A stretch of DNA of 64,000 bases from Girardinichthys multiradiatus (lineage: Eukaryota > Chordata > Actinopteri > Cyprinodontiformes > Goodeidae), in assembly GCF_021462225.1 (NCBI RefSeq), contig NC_061794.1:14711784-14775783 (forward strand). The letters are read 5' to 3'. How positions within the stretch are numbered: the stretch's first letter is position 1; each line of letters opens with the position of its first letter. This document shows positions 1 through 11,388 of the stretch, piece by piece. The position numbers and the translations under genes were made by a program. Under the pieces are notes generated by a model. It saw only the letters and a list, made by a program, of their open reading frames with translations, made no database searches and had not been told where the DNA came from.

Positions 1-953
1 AAATATTAGCATATCAAGCCACTTTTGAACCAGAAACAGCGGCAGAAGCGCCTGACCTGGGCTACAGAGAAGCAGCACTGGACGGTTGCTCATTGGTCCA
101 AAGTACTTTTTTCGGATGAAAGCAAATTCTGCATGTCATTCGGAAATCAAGGTGCCAGAGTCTGGAGGAAGACTGGGGAGAAGGAAATGCCAAAATGCCA
201 GAAGTCCAGTGTCAAGTACCCACAGTCAGTGATGGTCTGGGGTGCCGTGTCAGCTGCTGGTGTTGGTCCACTGTGTTTTATCAAGGGCAGGGTCAATGCA
301 GCTAGCTATCAGGAGATTTTGGAGCACTTCATGCTTCCATCTGCTGAAAAGCTTTATGGAGATGAAGATTTCATTTTTCAGCACGACCTGGCACCTGCTC
401 ACAGTGCCAAAACCACTGGTAAATGGTTTGCTGACCATGGTATCACTGCTCAATTGGCCTGCCAACTCTCCTGACCTGAACCCCATAGAGAATCTGTGGG
501 ATATTGTGAAGAGAACGTTGAGAGACTCAAGACCCAACACTCTGGATGAGCTAAAGGCCGCTATCGAAGCATCCTGAGCCTCCATAAGACCTCAGCAGTG
601 CCACAGGCTGATTGCCTCCATGCCACGCCGCATTGAAGCAGTCATTTCTGCAAAAGGATTCCCGACCAAGTATTGAGTGCATAACTGTACATGATTATTT
701 GAAGGTTGACGTTTTTTGTATTAAAAACACTTTTCTTTTATTGGTCGGATGAAATATGCTAATTTTGTGAGATGGGAATTTTGGGTTTCCATGAGCTGTA
801 TGCCACAATCATCTGTATTAAGACAATAAAATACCTGAAATATTTCAGTTAATGTGCAATGAATCTAAAATATATGAATGTTAAATTTTCATCATGACAT
901 TATGGAAAATAATGAACTTTATCACAATATGCTAATATTTTGAGAAGGACCTG
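1..953 (+). mobile_element. Tc1 transposon copy A, internally deleted
   Basis: The right terminal inverted repeat (about 754-953) ends in GAGAAGGACCTG followed by TA (954-955), exactly as in the two full-length copies at 12337-13946 and 19415-21012. The window opens inside the left repeat: the first 14 bases match the repeat's AAATATTAGCATAT motif, and the sequence then jumps straight to transposase codon 115. About 0.6 kb, including the transposase start and both DNA-binding domains, has been deleted. The true left end lies about a dozen bases outside the window. With a complete right end it could have been mobilised in trans, but it cannot make its own transposase. Confidence 0.93.
16..676 (+). 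pseudogene. Tc1 transposase fragment (copy A), frameshifted
   Basis: This is the C-terminal two thirds of a DD34E transposase, equivalent to residues 115-334 of the intact copies. The first catalytic Asp (in FSDES) and the second (in QHDLAPAHS) are readable. A 2-base deletion near 448 (ATCACTGCTC where the intact copies have ATCACTGTGCTC or similar) breaks the frame before the catalytic Glu block. Further on, a TGG codon equivalent to Trp302 reads TGA near 576. Without its N-terminal helix-turn-helix domains and with two further lesions it is certainly dead. The reading frame ends with the family's PTKY-stop at 676. Confidence 0.92.
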
Positions 954-954
954 T

Positions 955-1195
955 ATTTGGTTATTTCTTTGGCGCTCGGACCTGGGAGGAAAACATGAAT
1001 GCTGAGAATGACATTAGCTAAGATGATCATTTGTAAGGCTTAGATTTAGAGATGTCTTCCCCCCGATCCGACACTGGTGGTGGATTGGCGGCCAGGGAGC
1101 GAGGAAGTCAGGAGTAGACGTGAAGGAAGATGGTGGAGGTGGGGTGGAGGAGGGATGAACTCAGCTGACAAGCGAGGATGAACACCGCAGAAGGT
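955..1195 (+). repeat. Unnamed interspersed repeat family X, left part
   Basis: From TTATTTCTTTGGCGCTC onward this stretch aligns, with substitutions and small gaps, to the reverse complement of 7798-8100. The continuation of the same family reappears at about 4016-4195, so the element was split by the LINE at 1196-4015. The region is GC- and purine-rich compared with its surroundings and has no long reading frame I can assign. I do not recognise the family. It could be the end of a DNA transposon or an LTR fragment. Confidence 0.55.
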
Positions 1196-1377
1196 CCTTT
1201 TAAGTAAGTAAAATTTATTTATAAAGCACTTATCACAGATAAAAATCACAAAGTGCTTCACAACAAAAAAACAAAAAATAAAATATAAGTACAACAATAT
1301 CAAACAGTAGGATACAATATAACATGTTAATTAAAAGCTTGTCTGTATAAAAAGTGTCTTCAGCTGCTTTTTAAGAG

Positions 1378-2641
1378 TCAATGGAGCGTAACAGTACATT
1401 GTAAAGACAATGGAAGAGAATTCCACAACCTTGGTGCCACAGCCCCAAAAGCCCAATCCCCACGAGTTTTGAAACGAGTGCGAGGGACCAACCGTAACCT
1501 TTGACCTGATGATCTAAGAGCTCGGGATGAAGAATATGGTTTCAACAGGTCAGAGATATATACTGGGGGCTTGGTCATGTGAGGCCCTAAAGGTTAAAAC
1601 AAAAATTTTAAATGAAATCTAAAATTTACTGGCAACCAATGAAGAGAGGCCAAAACTTTAGTGATATGAGATCTTCTATTGGTGCCAGTTAAGAGTCTTG
1701 CTGCAGCATTCTGCACAGATTGAAGGCAATCCAAACGGATTTGTTAAAACAAGTAAAAAGACATTACAATAATCCAAACGGGAAGAGATAAAAGCATGAA
1801 TAATCATCTCAAGCTCAGCCTTTGACACCAGTAATCTGAGTTTTGAGATATTTCTTAAATGAAAAAAACAATTCCGAACCAACTGTTTGGAGTGATGCTC
1901 GAGGGACATTGAACAGTCAAAAATGATACCTAAATTTCTGAGGCTTGATTGTACAGAAGGGCTTAAGAAGCTGATATGTCGCCTAATTTCCGAAATCATG
2001 TGGTCAGGAGCAATAATCAGTGTTTCGGTTTTATCAGTATTTAACTGGAGGAAGTTGTCGTTTAACCATTGCTTGATTTCTGTCAGGCAATTACTTAAAC
2101 TGGACAATTTATAAAACTCAGAGGCTTTGAAAGAGCAATATAGCTGAATATCATCAGCATAGAGATGGTAAAAAATATCATTGTAACGTCTTATAACTTG
2201 GCCTAGCGGAAATATATAAAGTGAAAAGAGAATTGGACCCAAAACAGATCCCTGAGGTACCCCACAAGACAAAACTGTTGTTTCAGACATCACTTGATTC
2301 ATATGAACAGTAAAAGATCTCTCAGATAAATATATGACACGAACCATTTTAAAACAACACCAGTAATCCTAAACAGATCCCTAAGCCTGTTTATCATGAT
2401 ACTGTAATTGATAGTATCAAAAGCAGAGGTGAGATCTAATAAAACCAAAACTATGAACTCTCCAGAGTCTGCTGCCATCAAAATGTTAAGTAACGCCATT
2501 TCAGTGGAGTGCAATTGGAAAAGTGTCCATAACATTATTTTCTTCCAAGAAATGGTTAAGTTGTTCTGCTACCGTTTTTTCCAAAATCTTTGACACAAAA
2601 GGTAATTTGGATATTGGTATGTAACTGTTTTGAAGAAGTGG
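1378..2641 (-). pseudogene. LINE reverse transcriptase, C-terminal part (broken)
   Basis: On the minus strand, motif A (LLDLTSAFDTI) is readable in one frame at 2299-2535. The motif B block (CGVPQGSVLGPILFSLY) and the catalytic motif C (YADDIQLY) lie in another frame at 1676-2347. The C-terminal block ending in RLWNSLPLSL lies at 1378-1578. The frame changes at about 2300-2345 and stops between 1578 and 1676 show the gene is dead. The upstream part of the enzyme continues at 3485-3964, beyond the inserted LTR. Confidence 0.88.
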
Positions 2642-3484
2642 TGTCACGTTATGGTTTCGGGGCGGTCCGAAGCGCAGACAAGAGCAAGGCAGCAGCATTC
2701 TGAAGCAGTCTTCAGCTTTATTCGAAGTTCACAAAATGTAACAAAAAACACTGCAGGTACTGACCAGAGTTGAGATCAAACACTTACATAACAGACACTG
2801 CAGGAACATGGAAAGTCATGGCATGGACTAGGGCAGAGGACCGGGTTGTAACGAGGTGTGAACGAAGGAACCAGCAAAGAACATACAAACCGGACTAACT
2901 AATACACTAAGGGAATACAAAGGGCAGGTAATCAAAGGAACAGGGAACAGGTGTGACAAGGAGGCAGGGAGGCAGAAGGAACAGGTGAAACAAATACAAA
3001 GACTGAGCAAGGGCGAAGTGACTAATAAACAAATAAAGAGAAACACAGACCAAGCAAACCTATAGACAAAGATAAATAATCAAATGAAGCATTAGAAAAC
3101 TAGAGTAACCATGAACTAAAGTAAACAGAGAAACTAGAGGGAACAGGGACAACAACCTAACAACAAACAAAGCCCATAAGGAGAACCTGGTTATTAAAGT
3201 AAACAAACCTAACCATAAATAAATAAAGAGATACTAAAGAGCAACTAAACTAAAGAATCCAAGGAAGACAAGAACTATAATAATATTAATAATAATAATA
3301 TCACACAAAGTGAAAAGAAAGCAACTACTAAGAAACTAAAAACGAGAGGAGAGAAATACAACACACACAAGGAGGCGGTAGAGGGAGAACAAAACTATCA
3401 GAATAACTGAAGGAATAAACAAACAAAACTACAAAGAGTAAAGACACCAAACTGAAACGGAGTCAAAAATGGCAGACTCTAACA
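2642..3484 (-). mobile_element. Solo LTR of Ty3/gypsy type inserted in the LINE
   Basis: This 843-bp block starts TGTCACG and ends CTCTAACA, giving TG...CA termini. It is flanked by a 5-bp direct repeat AGTGG at 2637-2641 and 3485-3489. Removing it and one AGTGG restores continuity between the two halves of the LINE reverse transcriptase. It has no internal coding region, so it is a solo LTR left by LTR-LTR recombination. It is A-rich on the plus strand and contains a short AAT run near 3282-3300. The minus orientation is inferred from resemblance to fish gypsy LTRs beginning TGTCACG and is less sure than the boundaries. Confidence 0.72.
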
Positions 3485-3489
3485 AGTGG

Positions 3490-3964
3490 GTCCAAATGAG
3501 GTTTCTTTAAAATTGGCTCAACAACAGCTTGTTTTAAGGAGCTGGGAACTGAGCCAGTTTGAAGAGAAGTATTTATCATCTCCACTATACAGAGGCCAAT
3601 AGAGTCAAACACACTAATAAACAATGAAGTGGGAAGGATATCGAGGGGGCTTGAAGTTGGTTACATACGATCAAGCAAAGCACTGATGTTCTGTAAGGTA
3701 ACAGGCAAATGAATACCAGGTGTCAGAAGTAAGCAAATTGCAAGAATAATACTGAGAACATAATGGAGAAATACTTGACCTGATGGCAGCGACCTTAGTC
3801 ACAAAATAATTCAAAAACTTATTGCACTCAGACTTTGTATAGACTGGTGCATGAGGAATATCAGGAGAGACAATTTTCTTAATTGTGTCAAACAAGACTT
3901 TAGGATTTTTCTTTTCTGAAACAATAAGCTTTGCAAAGTACTCTGTTCTGGCATTTTTCAACAT
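3490..3964 (-). pseudogene. LINE reverse transcriptase, N-terminal part (broken)
   Basis: This continues the LINE open reading frame upstream of the inserted LTR. The 97-residue segment starting MLKNARTEYFAKLIV is the linker between endonuclease and reverse transcriptase. Nearer 3490, in another frame, the finger block (SLKQAVVEPILKKPHLDP) is readable and would connect to the segment beyond the LTR. The coding sequence is therefore split by the insertion and also frameshifted, near 3670. The upstream endonuclease is absent. Confidence 0.78.
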
Positions 3965-4015
3965 GTCATTTAATAAGAAAATAGAGTCTTTAAGATATAA
4001 CCTGTGAACCTCAAG

Positions 4016-4195
4016 CTTGGAAGCCTTCCATTAAAAGCAAGGCGTCGGAAGGTGATTGAATGGAGAATCAGGCAGACAGGATGCTGGTTGGAAGGCCGGG
4101 AGACGCACAGAAGAGTCATTGGAAGGTGGAGGCGGTGAAGGTGAGTCTTTCATTCTGAATTTTCATCTAAACTCCATATTAAAATATATCCCTAC
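4016..4195 (+). repeat. Repeat family X, right part
   Basis: This is the distal half of the element whose proximal half is at 955-1195. The segment with GGTGAGTCTT followed by TTGAATTTTC-type sequence and AAACTCCAT matches the reverse complement of about 7805-7865. The intervening purine-rich block also aligns loosely with 7870-7960. The unsplit copy at 7798-8100 shows these two halves belong together. Function is unknown. Confidence 0.5.
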
Positions 4196-4519
4196 TTGTC
4201 CTAAATTTATTCAAAAGTGACACAATTTTTTAACCTGAGCTGTTTCATTTATTCCATTATACACTGCTCAAAAAAAAAAATGGAGCACTCAAATAACACA
4301 TCCTAGATCTGAATGAATGAAATATTCTCATTGAATACTTTGTTCTGTACAAAGTTGAATGTGCTGACAACAAAATAATACAAAAATCATCAATGAAAAT
4401 CAAATTTATTAACCAATGGAGGCCTGGATTTGGAGTCACACACAAAATTAAAGTGTAAAAACACACTACAGGCTGATCCAACTTTGATGTAATGTCCTTA
4501 AAACAAGTCAAAATGAGGC

Positions 4520-5597
4520 TCAGTATTGTGTGTGGCCTCCATGTGCCTGTATGACCTCCCTACAACACCTGGGCATGCTCCTGATGAGACAGCGGATGGT
4601 CTCCTGAGGGATCTCCTCCCAGACCTGGACTAAAGCCTCCACCAACTCCTGGACAGCCTGTGGTGCAATATGACGTTGGTGGATGGAGCAAGACATGATG
4701 TCCCAGATGTGCTCAATTGGATTCAGGTCTGGGGAACGGGCGGGCCAGTCCATGTCTTCAATGTCTTCATCTTGCAGGAACTGCTGACACAATCCAGCCA
4801 CGTGAGGTCTAGCATTGTCCTGCATCAGGAGGACCCAGGGCCAACCGCACCAGCATATGGTCCCACAAGGGGTCTGAGGATCTCATCTCGGTACCTAATG
4901 GCAGTCATGCTACCTCTGGCGAGCACATGGAGCGCCATGTGGCCCTCCAAAGAAATGCCACCCCACACCATTACTGCCCAACCGGTCATGCTGAAGGATG
5001 TTGCAGGTGTCAGGTTTAAACAACCTAAAATACTTATAACATCACAAAAAGAAGAGAAAGACAAAAAAATTGTTATTTCACTCGCAGCAAGGAGAACGGA
5101 CAGAGATGTGCTTCAGTTACAAATCTCCTACCGCTCTGAAAAATATCTGTCCGTTCCACTCTTTTTATTATCTTTTGGGGGTCCCTAATTACAAAGAACG
5201 TTACTCTCTAGGGATGGGAAAAACAGCTGCATCGTAAACAGGTCATAAACACCATTATCTTTTAACAACACACTTCCACAGAGTCGGTTTCTAACCATTT
5301 GTGCAGACACATGCACATTTGTGGCCTGCTGGATGTAATTTGCAGGGCACTGGCAGTGCTCCTTGTGTTCCTCCTTGCACAAAGGCGGAGGTAGCGGTCC
5401 TGCTGCTGGGTTGTTGCCCTCCTGTGGCCTCCTCCACGTCTCCTGGTGTACCGGCCTGTCTCCTGGTGGCGCCTCCAGGCTCTGGACACTACGCCGACAG
5501 ACAAAGCAAACCTTTTTGCCACAGCTCGCATTGATGTGCCATCCTGGATGAGCTGCACTACCTGAGCCACTTGTGTGGGTTGTAGAGTCCGTCTCAT
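4520..5597 (-). pseudogene. Tc1-family transposase with foreign central block
   Basis: The likely start is the Met at 5597 (MRRTLQPTQVAQVVQ), the beginning of a helix-turn-helix domain of the Tc1 type, followed by an Arg/Gly-rich hinge. Homology stops near 5270 after a VRNRL motif and resumes near 5000 at SMTGWAVMVWGG. The second catalytic Asp (MQDNARPH) and the catalytic Glu (DLNPIEHIWD) are present at 4520-4825, with the family-type end GGHTQY-stop. The segment that should hold the first catalytic Asp has been replaced. Frame shifts also separate the C-terminal pieces. Confidence 0.9.
5094..5156. repeat. 11-bp inverted repeat inside the foreign block
   Basis: GAACGGACAGA at 5094-5104 is matched by its exact reverse complement at 5146-5156, leaving a 41-base loop. 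It lies within the stretch that replaced the middle of the surrounding transposase gene. This suggests the inserted block is itself a mobile fragment, though no target duplication was found. Confidence 0.6.
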
Positions 5598-5872
5598 GCT
5601 ACCACGAGTGTGAAAGCACCACCAACATTCAAATGTGACCAAAACATTGGCCAGAAAGCATCGGTACTGAGAAGTGGTCTGTGGTCCCCACCTGCATTAC
5701 CACTCCTTTATTGAGTGTGTCTTGCTAATCGCCAAAGATTTGCACAACAGGATGTGAAATTGATTGTCAATCAATGTTGCTTCCTAAGTGGACAGTTTGA
5801 TTTCACAGAAGTTTGATTTACTTGGAGTTATATTGTGTTGTTTAAGTGTTCCCTTTAGTTTTTTGAGCAGTG

Positions 5873-7797
5873 TATTTGAGTAAAAGGAAATAAATATTGA
5901 AGAAAATCAGAATAATGTATAATTAGCAGCAATAATTGTATTTATTTTTTAACACTGTTGAACACATGTGTTTAACAAGGCCACAATGTTAAGTTTTTAA
6001 AGGAAATATTTTTCAGCATTTTACATTATTTTATTTCTTGCATCTGTGAAATAAAGCAACTCCAGTGCTAGCAGTGTCTGACGTCAGTGCAAAGAAATGA
6101 AATACCTAAACCTGTTGCATGACTCATTTCCAAAAGAAACCAATTTCAAGGTGTTTTCATCAATAAAAAGACACAGATTAAAGCCTTAAAGCAATATGTT
6201 AGTTTTCTTTTAACAATTTGCAGAGATGCCTCTGGTTTCCCCTTGTGTCTTCTTTCTCTGTGTTTCTGGAGAGTCATATTCTCTCTGCCTTCATCCTCTC
6301 TCTGCTCTCATGCTGTCAGCTAATTTTTTGGATCACCTGGAAACACAGTTTTTCGCTCCAGTTTGACGAATCCGCACGGGCAGGTTGAATACACATCTGT
6401 GCGCCCAAAAGCCACACTCTGCCCTGAGGGAGGCCTGCCAGGCCGCATTAGTATGAGGCCATTTGGATCAGTCTGCTCTGACTATGACAGGCCTGGAGAC
6501 CCCTTTGCTCCTCATACATTAAATAGAATTATGCATCCATGCCTCTACAGAAGGACCCGATCAATGGGGTGGACAGCACATGCCGACAGCTGCCAAGGAG
6601 ATACTTTAGTACAGTGAGATTAATCTCTGCTGCAAAACTGTGGTCTTCAAAGAGTGTGCTGCCACCGAGCTCAGATAGGGCAGTCAAAGTTAATATGTTG
6701 TCCTCTAAACCCCCTCAGAGTGGCAGCTGGACAGGTAGAACCACAGCTGCGAGGACTATCAAACTCTCCTCTTCATAGTTTTTTAATGGCATTATTACCA
6801 TCAAGTATGTAATATCCATCTCTCTGTAAGCCTTTCAAGTTTTGGACTTTGTGTATCTACACTACTTTAAAGGATTTTATTACACCTGAAGTGGACTTCT
6901 AGCTTCTTGTCATAGCAACTAAAGTAGAGAAGTTAATGGCAGATATGTTTGCCATGCAATTTTGTATGAGCTAGTTACAGTAAATGGACTGGGCATTTCA
7001 AGTCTTAATGTCCACTCGTGCTTTTACACAACACTTTATACATCTACACAGCTCATCTTGGGATAAACAGTTCTGCGGAATATACATAGCCTTTTTTTCT
7101 GTCTAACACATGCAGATGAATGCATCAGATGAAAACTGAGGTTCACTGTCTTGCCAAAGGATACTTCAATTTGTAGAGTGGAGAAGTTTGAGATTGAGCC
7201 ATTCTTCTCTCGCTGAACTACAAGTCCTTGGTGATGGCCTCTCTGAAAGTGCTTTGCAGTTTTGCTGGTGTGCATCCATTTTTTTATTATGTCCTCACAC
7301 AGGTGCCGCTCAGTCTAAAGTTTTGAGTTAACTACATACTGTAAGCACCACACTATGACCTCAGAAGGTCTAACTAAAATGTTCATCCTCACATGTTTTA
7401 TTTACTTCATTTTATATTGACAAACTGCAACAGCCACTGTACATTGGCTTGTTTTAATAATTCAAACCACATGAACATTTTACATTTTGTCAAATTATCT
7501 CGAACCTTTAATATAGTTTCTTGGGCTTCTATGTCATAAACCAAAATATATCAAAGTGTTATTTTGACGTGAAAGGAAAAGGATGCTTTCACAAATTTAA
7601 CATGGAAAAATCTGAAGTGCGTCTTGTATTTATATACATCCCCCTGAATTAAAACGTTGAAGAACCTGCGTTTACAGCTGCATGTCTGTTCCATATTTTC
7701 TGAACTTTTTACAAACTGTTCTTTCCTCCAGTTCCATCAAAAAGCATCAATAAATGTAAATTTAGTAGCCTTGACACAGATTCTAAATGCTTTTTAG
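5873..7797. other. Unassigned AT-rich stretch
   Basis: I recognise no gene or repeat here. The longest open stretch (6363-6617) has no recognisable domain and no clear splice signals. A single CRE-like octamer TGACGTCA occurs at 6079-6086, which is expected by chance at about this frequency. Confidence 0.5.
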
Positions 7798-8100
7798 GTG
7801 TGGACTTCGCGGTGCCATTTTAACACATGGAGTTTAAACGAAAATTCAACATGGAAGACTCACCACCCCCGCCGCGTCCAATCACTCCTCACTGGCTGCT
7901 CCAATCAACGGCAGGTCCGCACTCCTCCTCAGCCAATCATCTCCCAGGGCATCACTTTTACCAACCCTCACTTTTTTAGGTAGACGTACCTAATCATAAT
8001 CCTAAGATGTTTATTCAAACCTACTTCATCCTCAGCGTTTACATCTCCCTCAGGAGTCTGAGCGCCAAAGAAATAATCTTTCATTAATAAATTATTTTAC
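7798..8100 (-). repeat. Repeat family X, unsplit copy
   Basis: Read on the minus strand this begins with ATTTATTAATGAAAGATT and TTATTTCTTTGGCGCTCAGA, and ends after AAACTCCATGTGTTAAAA. The same order of blocks is found split at 955-1195 and 4016-4195. This copy shows the element is about 300 bp without the LINE. The middle contains several GATTGG-type motifs on the minus strand (ATTGG/CCAAT), and no coding potential is evident. The family is not recognised. Confidence 0.55.
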
Positions 8101-8149
8101 CGTCTTCTTGTTGTTTCTCCGTTATGTGAGTCTTTCCAGGTTGAAATGC

Positions 8150-8660
8150 ATTTGCTAGGATTTTAAAATGTTCCATTGTTGCTCTGGCAGTATGTTCAGT
8201 CATTTTCCTGCTGTAAGATAACCTTTTGCCCCCATCTTAAGTCTTAAGCAATCTTCATCAGGTGTCTTACAAGATTTCCCTGTATTTAGCTGTATCCGTC
8301 ATCCCATCCACCCAGAGACCAGTGTCTCTGCCCCTGCAAAAGAAAATCATCCCCACAGCGTAAAGCTAACCCCCCTGTGTTTCACAAGCCCCTTTCAGAT
8401 CATCCTTTGATTCCGTGGTCTACAAGTATTCTTTATGCTTTGGAATCAACTAAAATGCACAGAATAGGTAGCTTGAAGTCGTCATGCAGATATTACTTGT
8501 TAAGGACAGTGCACAGCTGTATTTGTATTTAAAGATCTTTACACATTTAAAAACCCTGCATGCGGAATGTTACATAAACTCAGCCCTTTGTTGATTTTCC
8601 CTGGGAAAATTCCTCCCAATGCATCTTACACATTTTTCAGATCTTAAAGGTGCTACGGTG
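8150..8660 (-). mobile_element. Decayed Tc1-type transposon relic
   Basis: The plus strand reads like the complement of a fish Tc1 transposase gene: a run resembling CTGTATTTAGCTGTATCC, then a block near 8330-8390 around AATCATCCCCACAGCG and GTGTTTCAC. The same order of motifs appears in relics at 50279-51140 and 61451-62515. Terminal repeats are not intact and no reading frame survives. Confidence 0.55.
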
Positions 8661-10583
8661 TGCTGCTTTATTTAGGGTGAGATCAGGTGTGCCGTTAGTT
8701 TTCTGCCATAAGTGCTAATCATTTTTTTTTGCAAAAAACACATATCAGTTTCATTTCAGATCTGGGCTTAAAGAGAAAACAAGCAAATCCTACCCAATCC
8801 CTCCCTAATTCATATATATGCTGGAAAAACAGCAACACAAGCAATCTTCGCTGTAACAGAGCATCAGTAACTCTGCTGGAAAATGTTCTGGGCGACTCTT
8901 TGTCACAAATGGCTTTCTTTTGTCTTAAATGTCTTAAATGGAGTCTGAACACACTCAAATTTAAGTTTTTATTATGATGAAATATAAAATACATCAAGAA
9001 ACTCATTTAGTAAATGTGTATTGTATGGGAGACCCCGGTTTTTTTGGAAAGTTCCCTCAGATGGTTTTTGTTATTGATTGGTGCCAGAGAAATTAAGCAA
9101 ACAGAATTAAATGAAACAAACACTGGGCTGCCACCGGTCTTGACTAAACTGTAAGGGAACTGCCAAAATTCTTGCTGAATTTGCTCCTTCAGGATAAAAT
9201 TCTAAATCAATTTCATTATATAGAAAGCTCTCAATATCCTACCTCCATTTTATTTGTAAGAGTTTATTGTTTCTTATCACCCCAAATGAGCACTTCACTC
9301 TCAGAAGGCAGGTGTTCTTGTTATCTTGAGAAATTTTCAGACAAGAATGGGAGGCTGAGCTTTTAGTTTTATATCTTTTTTCCTTACGAATGAGCTCCTT
9401 GTTTTAGGTGCAGGACACGCACACATCTAAGAGTATTTCAACAAATTTGTCTTTTGTCAAAATGCTCATTTAAAAAATCTTTACAAAATAGTTGAGTCAA
9501 ACCTTTGGCTGCTTTTAATTATAATACAGTTGTGTTTGAGAGCCAAGGGTTAACATAAGTAATCCTGCCTGTCTCAGCCAATAAACTGATGTGACTGTCC
9601 TATTTTGACAGAGCACACTCACACAGTGTCTCCTGGTAAGCTGACCACTTATACAATTAATGCATGTGGTTTGCTTGTGGTTATGGTATACCTTCTGTTA
9701 TGTGTTATCCTCTGCTGATTGAAACGAACAAAGTACAACAAAATAACTAGTAACCATCAGCAATTAGTTCTTTTATAATGTTATTCAAATTAGCAGCCCT
9801 TTTGAGAACATTATGGATATGTCACATTATTCCTTCATAGCTATTTTTCTTTCTTTCTGTAAATTTCTGTTTTTTTATCTTTAAATTGTTGTCCTCCAAA
9901 ACAAAGAAAAAAACACCAGTATAAGTAAATTGAAAATAAATAAATTGTTTTCAGGCTGAGAACCTGAAGTTTCCCAGGTCATGGTGGAAAATGGGTTTCA
10001 CATTTGGTATATCTGGAACCATTGTGTTATCAATAGGTGCTAAATGGTGTATCATACTGTACATTACAAACATGGTTATGAGTCGACACATTCAAATGAG
10101 TGGGTTCTTAAGTGAGCTAACTTCTTTGGAGACACTTATAATTACGTATGTTATTTTGTACATAATGAACTTGACCTGAGCACATCTCTACCCCAGCATC
10201 TCTAAATGGTTTATTTGGGTATAAAAGCTCTGTAAAGTGAGCAACTGAGATAGTTTAGGGAAAACATTTGCTTTTTTATGCAGAAGAGACTTTTGACATT
10301 TCCCCTCAAAGGCAAGAGCTTGTTGACTGCTGCATGTATCTGCTGTGTGGTTATTCAGGCTGTTACACACTCATGTATCTGTCTCTGTGAGGACTAATTA
10401 TTTTTAATACATGCAAACTGACTCTCTTTAAATTTAACAATGTGACTTAAAGACTCATATTCTAACCAATAACACTAATATATTGATCTGCATGTAGGCT
10501 CTGCTGCTACTGTATAGAGCCTGCTGCAGGCAGGGACTGAGACCTGCTAGGTTTGCATGTACAGAAGAGAAGGGATGAGGAAA
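8661..10583. other. Unassigned stretch left of the ERV
   Basis: AT-rich sequence without a recognised gene or named repeat. Short open frames at 8719-9006, 9172-9366 and 9991-10179 show no domain. Confidence 0.5.
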
Positions 10584-11388
10584 TGTGGTAAAATTAAATG
10601 CTTTATTTTGCTTTTAACTTTTCTTCCTTATTTTTTACCTCCATCTTCTACCTTCCCTGTTGGATGGAGTAAGGGTGAGTCAGGTTTAGCCTAAATCGGC
10701 TCAGTTATGGTTGAGGTGCAAACACACCCTCCATTTCTTCTACCTGTATGACCCCTTCTCTTTTCCAAAGGTTATGGTCAATCTGACAGAGAGAGGTATT
10801 GTTGAGGTAAAATAATGCTATCACTGATATTCTTGCGGCCCCAACCTCTCCCAGTCCGGATGTCGTGAGAAAGAACAGATGAAGAGCAAGAAATTAAGAT
10901 TAACGCACATTTAATTTGGACGATAATAAGTCCAATGATTTCTAATGCAAAATGAATATACAAATAACACAAGACAATGACATAAATGGAAATAAATTTT
11001 ACATAAGGCCTTACGGAGAGAGATCGCAGGTTTTCAGCAAAGCATGGCTGTCTTTACCCAGATGTCTGTCATTTACAAGTTCCAGTATCTCTTTATACTG
11101 TTGTCTTCAAAGCTTACTGACTGTTCCTTCCCTTTTTTCGTCTGATGTTGTAAATCAGCCAAGCTCCCTTTTGGTATCTATACCATGGCCAAACGTTGAC
11201 CTTTATTGCTTTATTGTCCCTATGCAGCTGTTGAGATCTTTCTAACCTCTGCTTCAGCCCTGTTCATCCTGACTCCTGCGGTGATCTGTCCTCTCTCCTC
11301 AAGGCTCACTCATGTCAAATCTCAGTTTAATGTTCTCACATGCAAACTAAACTAATAGCATGAAAGTACATGATTTTAATTCTCAACA
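10584..11388 (-). repeat. ERV 3' LTR (left)
   Basis: Near-identical to 21887-22681 from AACTTTTCTTCC (10616) through TTCTCAACA at 11388. The inner edge abuts the polypurine tract. The outer edge is less certain. TGTGGTAAAAT at 10584 resembles the expected TGTTGAGGTAAAAT with a 3-base gap, and about 17 bases here are lacking in the right LTR. A second TGTTGAGGTAAAATAATG occurs about 200 bp in, as in the right LTR. Confidence 0.85.

Larger units (their letters stand above)
1196..4015 (-). mobile_element. L2/CR1-type LINE, 5'-truncated, minus strand
   Basis: The 3' end lies on the left: read on the minus strand it finishes with GTGCTTTATAAATAAATT followed by TTTACTTACTTA, the kind of tail used by fish L2-like LINEs. 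Upstream come a C-terminal block (1378-1578), reverse transcriptase (about 1676-3690) and the linker between endonuclease and reverse transcriptase (3671-4015). No endonuclease domain is present, so the copy is 5'-truncated, as is usual for target-primed insertion. It lies within repeat family X and is itself interrupted at 2642-3484 by an LTR. Confidence 0.85.
4262..5872 (-). mobile_element. Tc1/mariner element, second family, rearranged
   Basis: The ends are inverted copies of CACTGCTCAAAAAA, both flanked by TA (4260-4261 and 5873-5874), the Tc1/mariner target duplication. The interior encodes a transposase on the minus strand whose N- and C-terminal thirds are both recognisable. The central part (about 5000-5270) is unrelated sequence carrying its own short inverted repeats. 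The element has therefore undergone an insertion plus deletion in the middle and is not autonomous. Confidence 0.9.

Noticed and set aside
6079..6086. CRE palindrome TGACGTCA
   Set aside because: One perfect 8-mer is expected about once in 64 kb by chance, and no promoter context is visible.
6363..6617. 84-codon open frame as a host gene
   Set aside because: No recognisable domain, no paired splice signals and no neighbouring exon.
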